A DNA stretch of 64,000 bases from Actinomycetes bacterium (lineage in GTDB: Bacteria; Actinomycetota; Thermoleophilia; Solirubrobacterales; 70-9), in assembly GCA_016861045.1 (NCBI GenBank), contig BOKP01000004.1, forward strand, positions 248,001-312,000, written 5' to 3'. Positions 22,192 through 30,256 of this stretch are shown piece after piece; position 1 is the stretch's first letter, and each line of letters begins with the position of its first letter. Below the pieces are notes generated by a model. It worked only from the letters and a program-made list of their open reading frames with translations, was not told where the DNA came from and searched no databases. The position numbers and the translations under genes were made by a program.

Positions 22192-22887
22192 TCAGAATCC
22201 GGGGCCGCCACCGCCGGTCCCGGTTACGAGATCGGCCGGTGCGGTCGGCGCCATCCAGGTGACACAGCGCCAGCCGTCGATGTCGGCCGGGTCCTCGCTG
22301 CCGCCGGAGCGGACGTGGTCGAAGGTCGACAGCCCGCAGTTCAGCGAGCCGATCCGCCAGAGCCGGTCGGCGTGGCGGGGCGCGAACTCGGCGCCGAGCA
22401 GCGTCGAGGCGAACATGAACCGGAAGAAGACCCCGTGGCCGACGAGCAGGGTGCGATCGACGGCGTCGGCGACGAGCCGCTCCCGCGTCCGCCCGACCCG
22501 TGCGAGCAGGTCGGCGAACGACTCGCCGTCGCCCGGGCGGTGGGCGGGGTCGGGGTTCTGCGACATCCGGTTCGACCAGCGCTGCCGCTCCTGCTCGACC
22601 CGCGGCAGCGCCGGGTACCCCGAGGGCTCGCGGAGCTCGTGGAGCCAGTCCCAGACGACCGGCTCGAGCCCGGTCCGGGCGGCGAGGATCGCTGCGGTCT
22701 CCCGCGCCCTGCCCATCGGGCTCGAGACGATGCGCGCGATCCCGAGGTCGGCGACGAAGGCCGCCGCCGCGGCGGCCTGCTTCCGGCCACGGTCGCTGAG
22801 CGCGTCGCCCTCGTGCTCGGGGATCGCGATCCGCTCCGGATCGGCGTTCGACCGCGATTCGCCGTGGCGCAGGAGGTGGATGCGCAC
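22192..22887 (-). CDS. Histidine phosphatase family protein
   Basis: MRIHLLRHGESRSNADPERI...LSDRGRKQA..SSPMGRARETA. Confidence 0.9.
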   Translation of the reverse strand: MRIHLLRHGESRSNADPERIAIPEHEGDALSDRGRKQAAAAAAFVADLGIARIVSSPMGRARETAAILAARTGLEPVVWDWLHELREPSGYPALPRVEQERQRWSNRMSQNPDPAHRPGDGESFADLLARVGRTRERLVADAVDRTLLVGHGVFFRFMFASTLLGAEFAPRHADRLWRIGSLNCGLSTFDHVRSGGSEDPADIDGWRCVTWMAPTAPADLVTGTGGGGPGF

Positions 22888-23052
22888 CGGTGCTCAGGTC
22901 CCCGGGCGGGAGCCGTCGAGGTCGAGCTCGCGCTCGATGGTGCGGAGGGCGTCGTCGCCGATCTCGCCATCGTCGCGCATCCGGGGCCGGATCGAGTCGC
23001 CGGGCTCCTCCGCTCGCGGCCGCGGTCGTGGCCGCTCGGCGATAATCCCACC

Positions 23053-24234
23053 GTGAGCGACGAGCGAGCGAGAGCGCGGGTCCCGCGCGACGCCGAGGAC
23101 GACTACACGCCCGCGGCCGCCGAGCGCCGGCGCGAGTTCCTCGCCGGGCGGGCCGGCGCCGGGCTCGGCCACGTCGGCAGCTTCTCCTTCGATCCCGCGG
23201 TCCTGCCGGGGAACATCGAGAGCTTCATCGGGGTCGCACAGGTGCCGATCGGGGTCGCCGGGCCGCTCCTGGTCGACGGCGAGCACGCCAAGGGGGAGTT
23301 CTACGTGCCGCTGGCGACGGCGGAGGGAACGCTGGTCGCGAGCTACAACCGCGGCATGAAGCTGCTCCACGAGGTCGGCGGCGTGAAGACGACGATCATG
23401 GACGACGCGATGCAGCGGGCGCCGTCGTTCCTGTTCGCCAGCGCCCGCGAGGCGCGTCAGTTCGGGGTCTGGCTCGACGAGCACTTCGGCGAGGTCAAGG
23501 CGGCGGCCGAGGCGACGACCTCCTCGGGCCGCCTTCGCGACGTCGAGCAGTACTCGGCCGGGCGGATCCTGTTCACGCGCTTCAACTACACGACCGGCGA
23601 CGCGGCCGGCCAGAACCTCTCCGGCAAGGCGACGGCGGCCGCCTGCGCCTGGATCCTCGCCAACTGCCCCGACGTCGAGCAGTTCTTCCTCGAGTCGAAC
23701 TTCGCGACCGACAAGAAGAGCTCGCAGGTGAACATGCTGCGGACCCGCGGCAAGCGGGTCGTCGCCGAGGCCGTGATCCCGAACGAGCTCGTCGCTCGCG
23801 TCATGCGCTCCGACACCGAGCTGATGTTCAAGGCCCGCCAGGTCTCCAACCTCGGCGGCTTCATGTCCGGCGTCAACAACAACGGGTCCCACTCCGCCAA
23901 CGGCATCACGGCGATGTTCATCGCCACCGGCCAGGACGTCGCCAACGTCGCGGAGTCGTCGGCCGCCTTCGTCTACGCCGAGCTCCGCGACGGCGGCGAC
24001 TACTACTACTCGGTGACGATCCCCTCCCTGATCGTCGCCACCTACGGCGGCGGCACCGGCCTGCCGACCCAGCGCGAGTGCCTCGAGCTGCTCGGATGCG
24101 CCGGCGCCGGCAAGGTCAACAAGCTCGCCGAGATCGTCGCCGCGACCGTCCTCTGCGGCGAGCTCTCGCTCGGCTCGGCGATCGTCGCCGAGGAGTGGGT
24201 CGCCGCCCACGACCTCTACGGGCGGAACCGCTGA
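23053..24234 (+). CDS. Hydroxymethylglutaryl-CoA reductase
   Basis: GTG start; VPIGVAGPLLVDG, EGTLVASYNRG, ATDKKSSQVN, TGDAAGQN, AHDLYGRNR C-terminal His. Confidence 0.88.
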   Translation: MSDERARARVPRDAEDDYTPAAAERRREFLAGRAGAGLGHVGSFSFDPAVLPGNIESFIGVAQVPIGVAGPLLVDGEHAKGEFYVPLATAEGTLVASYNRGMKLLHEVGGVKTTIMDDAMQRAPSFLFASAREARQFGVWLDEHFGEVKAAAEATTSSGRLRDVEQYSAGRILFTRFNYTTGDAAGQNLSGKATAAACAWILANCPDVEQFFLESNFATDKKSSQVNMLRTRGKRVVAEAVIPNELVARVMRSDTELMFKARQVSNLGGFMSGVNNNGSHSANGITAMFIATGQDVANVAESSAAFVYAELRDGGDYYYSVTIPSLIVATYGGGTGLPTQRECLELLGCAGAGKVNKLAEIVAATVLCGELSLGSAIVAEEWVAAHDLYGRNR

Positions 24235-24363
24235 GCGACCGGCTCGGCCGGCCGCGCTGCGCGGTCGGGCCGGGCGATGCTTTCCGCTTCGAGCGAGCAC
24301 GGCGGGGTGTCGCGGCCGGCGCTGCCGGCGGCCGCCCTCCGACGGGGGTCGGGCCCTGGACCC

Positions 24364-24402
24364 GGGTCATCTGGCCCACGCATGGCGCGGGCAGGATTAC
24401 CC
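24364..24402 (+). repeat. 39-bp dispersed repeat copy A
   Basis: GGGTCATCTGGCCCACGCATGGCGCGGGCAGGATTACCC; matches copies near 56.2 kb (other strand). Confidence 0.6.
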
Positions 24403-25194
24403 ACCCTCGGGGCCGGGATCACGGCCGCGCGGGCGACGACCCGCCGCCGCCCGCTCCTCCCGCGCCGTGAGCTCGAAGTAGAGAGCGAGGACGGTCAGCG
24501 CGTAGAGCGGTGAGGCGAGGAGGTTGGCGGCGACCTCGGCGAGCCAGTTGCCGAGGTAGCCCTCGCCGAGGAGCGAGTGGCCGAGGGAGTCGCCGGCGGC
24601 CTCGAGGGTGGCCTGGAGGAAGGCGAGCGGGACCACGACGCCGGCGACGCGCCAGAAGTACGGGCGGACGAGGGTGCGGCTGCGGCGGAACGCGGCCCGG
24701 ACCCCGAGGCCCTCGATCTCGATCAGGGGCGCGATCAGGGCGAACCAGGTGGCGACGATGAAGCCGGGGACGATGAGGACTACGAGGCCGGCGGCGACGA
24801 GCGCGAAGAGCAGCAGGTCGGCCAGGATCAGGGTCCGGTAGGGGAGGCTGCGGGCGACGGCGACGATCCCGTGGCCGGCGCCGTGGCGGCGGCGCTGCTC
24901 GCCGGCGGCGGCGACGCCCGAGTAGAAGACGTCGCCGAGCAGTGGGATCGAGACCTGGGCGGTGATCAGGAGGACCAGCCCCGCGATCGCGGAGCCGTCC
25001 CAGTCATCGACCGCCTCGGTGTCGAAGGGATCGAGCGCGCTGACCAGCCCGATCACACCGAACAGGATCAGGCCGGTGCCGAGCAACAGCCTCCAGTTGT
25101 GGCGGTAGCCGTCGGCGACCTGGCGGAGGAGCGGCCGGAGGTGAAGGGGCCCGGGCGCCGCGCCCGGGTCCGCTCTGCCGCCGCTCGCTCGCAC
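24397..25194 (-). CDS. Multi-pass membrane protein (YciC/GDPD-membrane-domain-like)
   Basis: YRHNWRLLLGTGLILFGVIGL...VLIVPGFIVATWFALIAPLIEIEGLGVRAAFRRSRTLVRPYFWRVAGV. Confidence 0.65.
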   Translation of the reverse strand: MRASGGRADPGAAPGPLHLRPLLRQVADGYRHNWRLLLGTGLILFGVIGLVSALDPFDTEAVDDWDGSAIAGLVLLITAQVSIPLLGDVFYSGVAAAGEQRRRHGAGHGIVAVARSLPYRTLILADLLLFALVAAGLVVLIVPGFIVATWFALIAPLIEIEGLGVRAAFRRSRTLVRPYFWRVAGVVVPLAFLQATLEAAGDSLGHSLLGEGYLGNWLAEVAANLLASPLYALTVLALYFELTAREERAAAGRRPRGRDPGPEGG

Positions 25195-25247
25195 GACGGC
25201 AGCCTAAGCCGCCGCTCCGGCGGGCGCGGCCCGCCTCGCCGGGCCCG

Positions 25248-26162
25248 TTACTCGGCGCGGAACAGGCCGAGGGCGCCGGCGTCGGCCCAGCGGAAGGCGT
25301 GGGTGACGAACGGGTAGCTGCCGGGCTCGTCGAAGGTGAGCTCGAACAGCGACGCGCCGCCGGCCGGGACGCCGTAGGTCGAGACGCCGGTGAGCACGTT
25401 GGCGGGGTTGCCGTCGACCTGGACGGCGTCGAAGATCTCGCCGACGACGTGGAAGTCGCTGCCCAGGGTCGGGCCCGCGGCCACGACGTAGACCCGCTGC
25501 GGCTCGCCGACCTCGACGTCGATCGGATGCCGCTGGTAGCGGAATGCCTTGCCGTTGAAGGCGGTGTACTTCGGGTCCTTCGTCCGCATCGCCTTGTAGC
25601 TCGACTTGAGCGTCTTGCCCTTGTTCTTCAGCTTGCCGTAGAACTCGCTCTGGACGAGGACCGTCTCGTTCGCCGGCGGGCGGCCTCCGATCGGGTCGAC
25701 GATGATCGCCCCGTACATGCCCATCCCGATGTGCTGGAGCACCGGGCTGGTGCCGCAGTGGTAGAGGAACACGCCCGGCTGGTTGACCTCGAAGGAGACC
25801 GTCTCGGTCGCGCCCGGCGCGACGTCGCGAAAGACGACCTGCGGGGAGACCTGCGCGGCGTGGAAGTCGACCGAGTGGGCCATGTGTTGATCGGCGTTGT
25901 GGAGGCGGACCTCGACGGTGTCGCCGACGTCGGCGCGGACGACGGGTCCGGGCACGGTGCCGTTGAAGGTCCACGCCTTCATGTGGACGCCGGGCGCGAT
26001 CTTCACCTTCTTGTGCTTGGCGGTGAGCTTGACCTCGACGACGTCGGCCGCCGCCGATGCGGCCGCCACGCCGCCCAGCGCGAAGCTCGCCGTCACGAGC
26101 GTCGCCGCGAGGCGCAGCCTGCGGCTCGCGGCCGGACGGGACTTGGGCTGCCGGAAAGGCAT
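25248..26162 (-). CDS. Secreted two-domain multicopper oxidase (nitrite-reductase-like cupredoxin)
   Basis: Signal peptide; TFNGTVPGPVVRADVGDTVEVRLHN, HSVDFHAAQ, FLYHCGTSPVLQHIGMGMYGAIIV, FVTHAF. Confidence 0.85.
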   Translation of the reverse strand: MPFRQPKSRPAASRRLRLAATLVTASFALGGVAAASAAADVVEVKLTAKHKKVKIAPGVHMKAWTFNGTVPGPVVRADVGDTVEVRLHNADQHMAHSVDFHAAQVSPQVVFRDVAPGATETVSFEVNQPGVFLYHCGTSPVLQHIGMGMYGAIIVDPIGGRPPANETVLVQSEFYGKLKNKGKTLKSSYKAMRTKDPKYTAFNGKAFRYQRHPIDVEVGEPQRVYVVAAGPTLGSDFHVVGEIFDAVQVDGNPANVLTGVSTYGVPAGGASLFELTFDEPGSYPFVTHAFRWADAGALGLFRAE

Positions 26163-26250
26163 CGCTGGAGCGGACCCTAGCGGCTGCCCCGCCGCCGGTT
26201 GCCAGTAGTCGGCGCCGTCCCCGAGTCCGTAGTGGCCCCGCGCCGTCGCT

Positions 26251-26937
26251 CTAGCGGGGGATCCGCTGGTAGGTGTTCTTGAGGGCGTCCTGGACGATCG
26301 TCGCCCGGCCGCGCGCGCGGAGGACGAGGTTGCGCTTCGGCTTCCGCGCGCGGTACGTCCAGCCCGCCGGAAGGCCGATCTCCCGACCGAGGCCGCGCAG
26401 CTGCCGGTAGCGGAGGCCGGGGTCGACGATCCGCGCGTAGGACTGCATCACCCAGCGGCGGCCGTCCGGGTCGGTGAGCTCGAAGATCCGCCTGCCGGCG
26501 CGGAACACGAACCTGGTGTCGCGCTGGATCCTCACCGTGGTGAAGGGCGGGGGCGGGGCGAGGCCGACCCGCGCCAGGTCGATCGTCGCGACCTCGCGCA
26601 TCCGCTTGCCGCCGAGCGTCGAGACGGGGCCCGGATCGGTCACCGAGACCCTGTCCATCAGCCAGTACCGGGGGCCGTTGAGGAGGACGAGGTCGGCGCC
26701 GGCCTCGTCGGCGAGCGCGGCCGCGTCGAGCGACTCCCACCAGCCCTGGCGGCAGTTGTTGAGCCCGTAGGAGTTGTTGATCCTCGCGATCGGCGCCGGC
26801 GAGAGGAAGACCGTGAAGATCTCGCAGTAGCGCGTGTCGCGCATTCCCGAGTCCTTGATCGCGGCGCCGGCCGCGCTCGCCATGGTCAGCGTCGCAAGCG
26901 CCGCAGCGAGCAGCGCGACGGTCGTTCTCAGCCGCAT
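26251..26937 (-). CDS. Secreted hypothetical protein
   Basis: Signal peptide MRLRTTVALLAAALATLTMASAAGA; no recognised domain. Confidence 0.6.
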   Translation of the reverse strand: MRLRTTVALLAAALATLTMASAAGAAIKDSGMRDTRYCEIFTVFLSPAPIARINNSYGLNNCRQGWWESLDAAALADEAGADLVLLNGPRYWLMDRVSVTDPGPVSTLGGKRMREVATIDLARVGLAPPPPFTTVRIQRDTRFVFRAGRRIFELTDPDGRRWVMQSYARIVDPGLRYRQLRGLGREIGLPAGWTYRARKPKRNLVLRARGRATIVQDALKNTYQRIPR

Positions 26938-27081
26938 CTCATCTCCTGTCGACGGGGCCCGGGGAAGCGTTGACTTCAAGTTAGCAAGGTTCCGGGAGGC
27001 GCGTCCCCGGTCGGAGGAGCCGCCGGGAATGCCCGGGCCGCCGGCGGCGGCCCGGCCGGCGCGCACCGACCCGGGGGAAGA

Positions 27082-28578
27082 TCAGCGCACGCCGGCCCGA
27101 CCGCCGCCGGGCCCGGATTCCGTCGCCCCGGCGTCGCGGGGGCCCGCGATCGGGACCTTCTTGCCGGGGTTGAGGAGGAGCTTCGGGTCGAAGGTCCGCT
27201 TGATCTCGCCCTGGGCGCGGACGAGCGCCGGTCCGAGCGCCGGCTCGACCCAGCCGGTCTTGAGGCTCCCGATCCCGTGCTCGCCGCTGATCGAGCCGCC
27301 GAGCTCGATCGCGAGGTCGAACGTCTCGCCGGCGGCGCGCTCGGCGCGGGCGAGCTCGTCCCCGTTTCCGGGCTCGATCAGGAAGGAGGCGTGGATGTTG
27401 CCGTCGCCGGCGTGCCCCCAGGAGCAGGCGGGCAGCCCGTGCCGCTCGCCGATCGCGAGCGTTCCCCGGATCGCGTCGGCGAGGCGGTCGACCGGGACGA
27501 CGATGTCCTCGGAGACCTTGCCGCCGCGCTGGGCGTTGACCGCGATCGAGACCCCGTCGCGCCAGCCCCACAGCGACCTGGCGTCGCGGCGGCCGGAGAG
27601 CCGGAGCGCGTCGCCCACCGCGGCCGCGGACATCGCCGCGACGACCTCGGTCGCCGCCGCCTCGACCTCGGCGGCGCTGCCGTCGACCTCGGCGATCACC
27701 GCGAACGCGGGGTCGCCCGGAGCCGCGAAGGGGAACGAGCCGATGCTCGCCGCGAGCGCCCCCGCATCGAGGTACTCGAGCACGGCCGGCTGCAGGCCGC
27801 TGCCCATCACGTCGGCGACCGCGGAGCAGCCGGACTCGACGTCGTCGTAGAAGCCGACGACGATCGTCTGCGCCTCCGGCGCCGGCACGAGTCGCAGCCA
27901 GGCCGCGGTGATGACCCCGAGCGTGCCCTCGCTGCCGGTCATCAGGTGGAGCAGGTCGAAGCCGGCGACGTCCTTGCGGACGGGTCCGCCGATCGTGACG
28001 ACGTCGCCGGGCGGCAGCACGACCTCGAGCCCGGTGACCCAGCTTCCGGTCACCCCGTACTTGAACGCGTGCGGGCCGCCGGCGTTGGTGGCGATGTTGC
28101 CGCCGAGGGTGGATTGCTCGCCGGCGCCCGGGTCGGGCGGGAACAGGAGGCCGTTCTCGCGCGCGACCCTCTGGACGCGGGCGGTGCGGACGCCGGCCTC
28201 GGCCTCCATCCGCCACTGCCCCGGATCGACGGCCCGGATCGCGTGCATCCCCTCGAGCGAGAGCACGATCCCGCCGTCGGGAACGGCGCCGCCGGCGAGG
28301 CCGGTGCCGCCGCCGCGGGTGAAGATCGGGACGTCGCGCTCGTAGCACCAGGCCATGACCGCGGCGACCTCGGCGGCGCTGCCGGGGAGGACCAGGGCCG
28401 CGGTCGCGCCGCGCAGCCCCCGCGACTCGGTCGCGTCGCTGCAGGCGTCGCGCAGCCGCCCTCCCTCGCTGATGACCTCGCCGAGTGGCACCAGGGTGGC
28501 GAGCTCGGCGGCGAGCGCGCCGTCCCTGACCGCGGCGGCGGGGTTGGAATCGTGGCTGTGACGTGGTGCGGGTTTCAT
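27082..28578 (-). CDS. FAD-linked oxidase (GlcD/D-lactate dehydrogenase family)
   Basis: PIFTRGGGTGLAGGAVPDGGIVLSLEGM, GGNIATNAGG, GEHGIGSLKTGWVEPALG. Confidence 0.92.
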   Translation of the reverse strand: MKPAPRHSHDSNPAAAVRDGALAAELATLVPLGEVISEGGRLRDACSDATESRGLRGATAALVLPGSAAEVAAVMAWCYERDVPIFTRGGGTGLAGGAVPDGGIVLSLEGMHAIRAVDPGQWRMEAEAGVRTARVQRVARENGLLFPPDPGAGEQSTLGGNIATNAGGPHAFKYGVTGSWVTGLEVVLPPGDVVTIGGPVRKDVAGFDLLHLMTGSEGTLGVITAAWLRLVPAPEAQTIVVGFYDDVESGCSAVADVMGSGLQPAVLEYLDAGALAASIGSFPFAAPGDPAFAVIAEVDGSAAEVEAAATEVVAAMSAAAVGDALRLSGRRDARSLWGWRDGVSIAVNAQRGGKVSEDIVVPVDRLADAIRGTLAIGERHGLPACSWGHAGDGNIHASFLIEPGNGDELARAERAAGETFDLAIELGGSISGEHGIGSLKTGWVEPALGPALVRAQGEIKRTFDPKLLLNPGKKVPIAGPRDAGATESGPGGGRAGVR

Positions 28579-28604
28579 GTCGTGGGCGATCGGCTATGCA
28601 AATT

Positions 28605-28630
28605 CTACGCGTAGGCGGTAGCATGCTACC
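28605..28630. promoter_or_regulatory. Two adjacent perfect palindromes (CTACGCGTAG, GGTAGCATGCTACC), candidate operators between divergent genes
   Basis: Directly read: 28605-28614 and 28617-28630 in the 28579-28699 intergenic region. Confidence 0.7.
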
Positions 28631-28699
28631 TGCTGCATGTGAGAAACGCAGAGTGTGCTCGCGTCCCGTGGGCGCAAGGATCCAGAGGAGAGGAAAGAA

Positions 28700-30205
28700 A
28701 TGGCTGCAAACGACGCCACACAGAAGGGTTCGCCGATGCTGGCGGAGCTCGTCCCGCCGAAGCTGCTGCCCAAGAACCTGGGGCGGATGGAGTTGGTCAC
28801 GATCTACTTCGCGATCATCTTCGGGGCATACGGCGCCTCCCAGCTCGCTGCCGGAGGCTGGGCCGTCTTCTCGATGCTCGCGCTGGCGGTCGTGGTCTTC
28901 CTGCTGCCCGCGATCCTCGCCTCGTATGAGCTCGGGACGCTGTTCCCCGGGGAGGGCGGAATCTACATCTGGGCCGACAAGACCATGGGGAAGATCCATG
29001 GATTCATCGCGGGTTGGCTTTCCTGGGTGGCCGTGTTCCTTCTCCTTCCGCTCGTGTCGACCGCGTTCGCCGCGCACCTGCAGGTAGCGCTCGGTGTCGA
29101 ATGGCCGCTGTGGGCGACGGTCCTGACCCAGGTTGCAGTCGTCTGTCTGATCACCGGACTTTGCCTGGCCCGGCTGGACCTCTCCATGTCGCTGATCAAG
29201 TGGATCTTCTTCATTGCCATCACCACCGCGATCGTCTGCCTGGTCTGCGGCCTCTACAACGGGCTCACCGACGGCGGCCCGAATCCGGTCTCGTCCGCCG
29301 ACGAGATCCTCACGCTCAACCTTGGTACGTACGGGTTCCTCTTCAGCGCCGCCGTGCTTTGGCTGATCGGCGTCGAGATCCCGTTCAACATGGGCGCCGA
29401 GTTCAAGGATCAGAAGCGAGGGGTTGGCCAGATGCTCACCTGGGGCACGGTCGCCCTGCTCTTCGGATATGTCTGCGGCATTCTCGGGACGCTCCTGATC
29501 ACGCCGATCGCCGACATCAACCCGACCACCGGGGTTGCCGATGCCGTCAAGACCGTTTCGGGCTTTCTCGGCGTGATCGTCGCCCTTGGCATCTGCGCGG
29601 CGGTGCTGTCGCAGGGGCTGGCCTACATGAACGCGTACTCGCGGCTGCTGTTCGTTTCCGGGATCGAGCGCCGGCTTCCGCGGATCTTCGCCCATGTCGG
29701 ACAGCGGTCACGGCAGCCCGTGCCGGCGATCCTGCTCCAGGCGGTGATCGGAATCGCCGTCATCGCGTTGTTCTTCTCGCTCGAATCGTTGAACACCGCG
29801 TTCCAGCTCTACATCGCGACGCTCGTCGCGATCTGGTCGTTGTCGTTGTTCTACCTCTACACGGGAATCGTGCAGGCGCGGCGCAACTGGAAGGCGCTGT
29901 ACGCCGAGCGGGGCGACAAGGTCTGGAGGATCCCCGGTGGCGGCCTCGGCGTGGCGTTGACCGCGATCATCGGCACGATCGGCACAGGCGCTTCCATCTA
30001 CTACGTGTTCAAGCTCCCGTTCACGGACGAGATCTCGGCCAGCGAGTGGCGGCTCTGGGTCTTCGGACTGGTCGCGGTCGCTTGTATCGTCGGCGTCATC
30101 GTCTACGCGGTCAGCGAGATGCGTAATCGTGGCAAGTCGATCGATGACCAGCTCGCCGAGCTCGCCGTCGACGAACCCTCCCCCGAGCTCAGCAGCGCCC
30201 CGTGA
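28700..30205 (+). CDS. APC superfamily amino acid/polyamine permease
   Basis: ~12 hydrophobic segments; GEGGIYIWADKTMGKIHGFIAGWLSW; ATG 28700 after AGAGGAGAGGAAAGAA. Confidence 0.88.
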   Translation: MAANDATQKGSPMLAELVPPKLLPKNLGRMELVTIYFAIIFGAYGASQLAAGGWAVFSMLALAVVVFLLPAILASYELGTLFPGEGGIYIWADKTMGKIHGFIAGWLSWVAVFLLLPLVSTAFAAHLQVALGVEWPLWATVLTQVAVVCLITGLCLARLDLSMSLIKWIFFIAITTAIVCLVCGLYNGLTDGGPNPVSSADEILTLNLGTYGFLFSAAVLWLIGVEIPFNMGAEFKDQKRGVGQMLTWGTVALLFGYVCGILGTLLITPIADINPTTGVADAVKTVSGFLGVIVALGICAAVLSQGLAYMNAYSRLLFVSGIERRLPRIFAHVGQRSRQPVPAILLQAVIGIAVIALFFSLESLNTAFQLYIATLVAIWSLSLFYLYTGIVQARRNWKALYAERGDKVWRIPGGGLGVALTAIIGTIGTGASIYYVFKLPFTDEISASEWRLWVFGLVAVACIVGVIVYAVSEMRNRGKSIDDQLAELAVDEPSPELSSAP

Positions 30206-30220
30206 GGCGCTGCTGAGCTC
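30185..30220 (+). terminator. Perfect 15-bp hairpin with the permease stop codon in its loop
   Basis: GAGCTCAGCAGCGCC-CCGTGA-GGCGCTGCTGAGCTC. Confidence 0.65.
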
Positions 30221-30256
30221 TCATCGAATGATCAACCCAACCGAAAGGAGCGGCAG

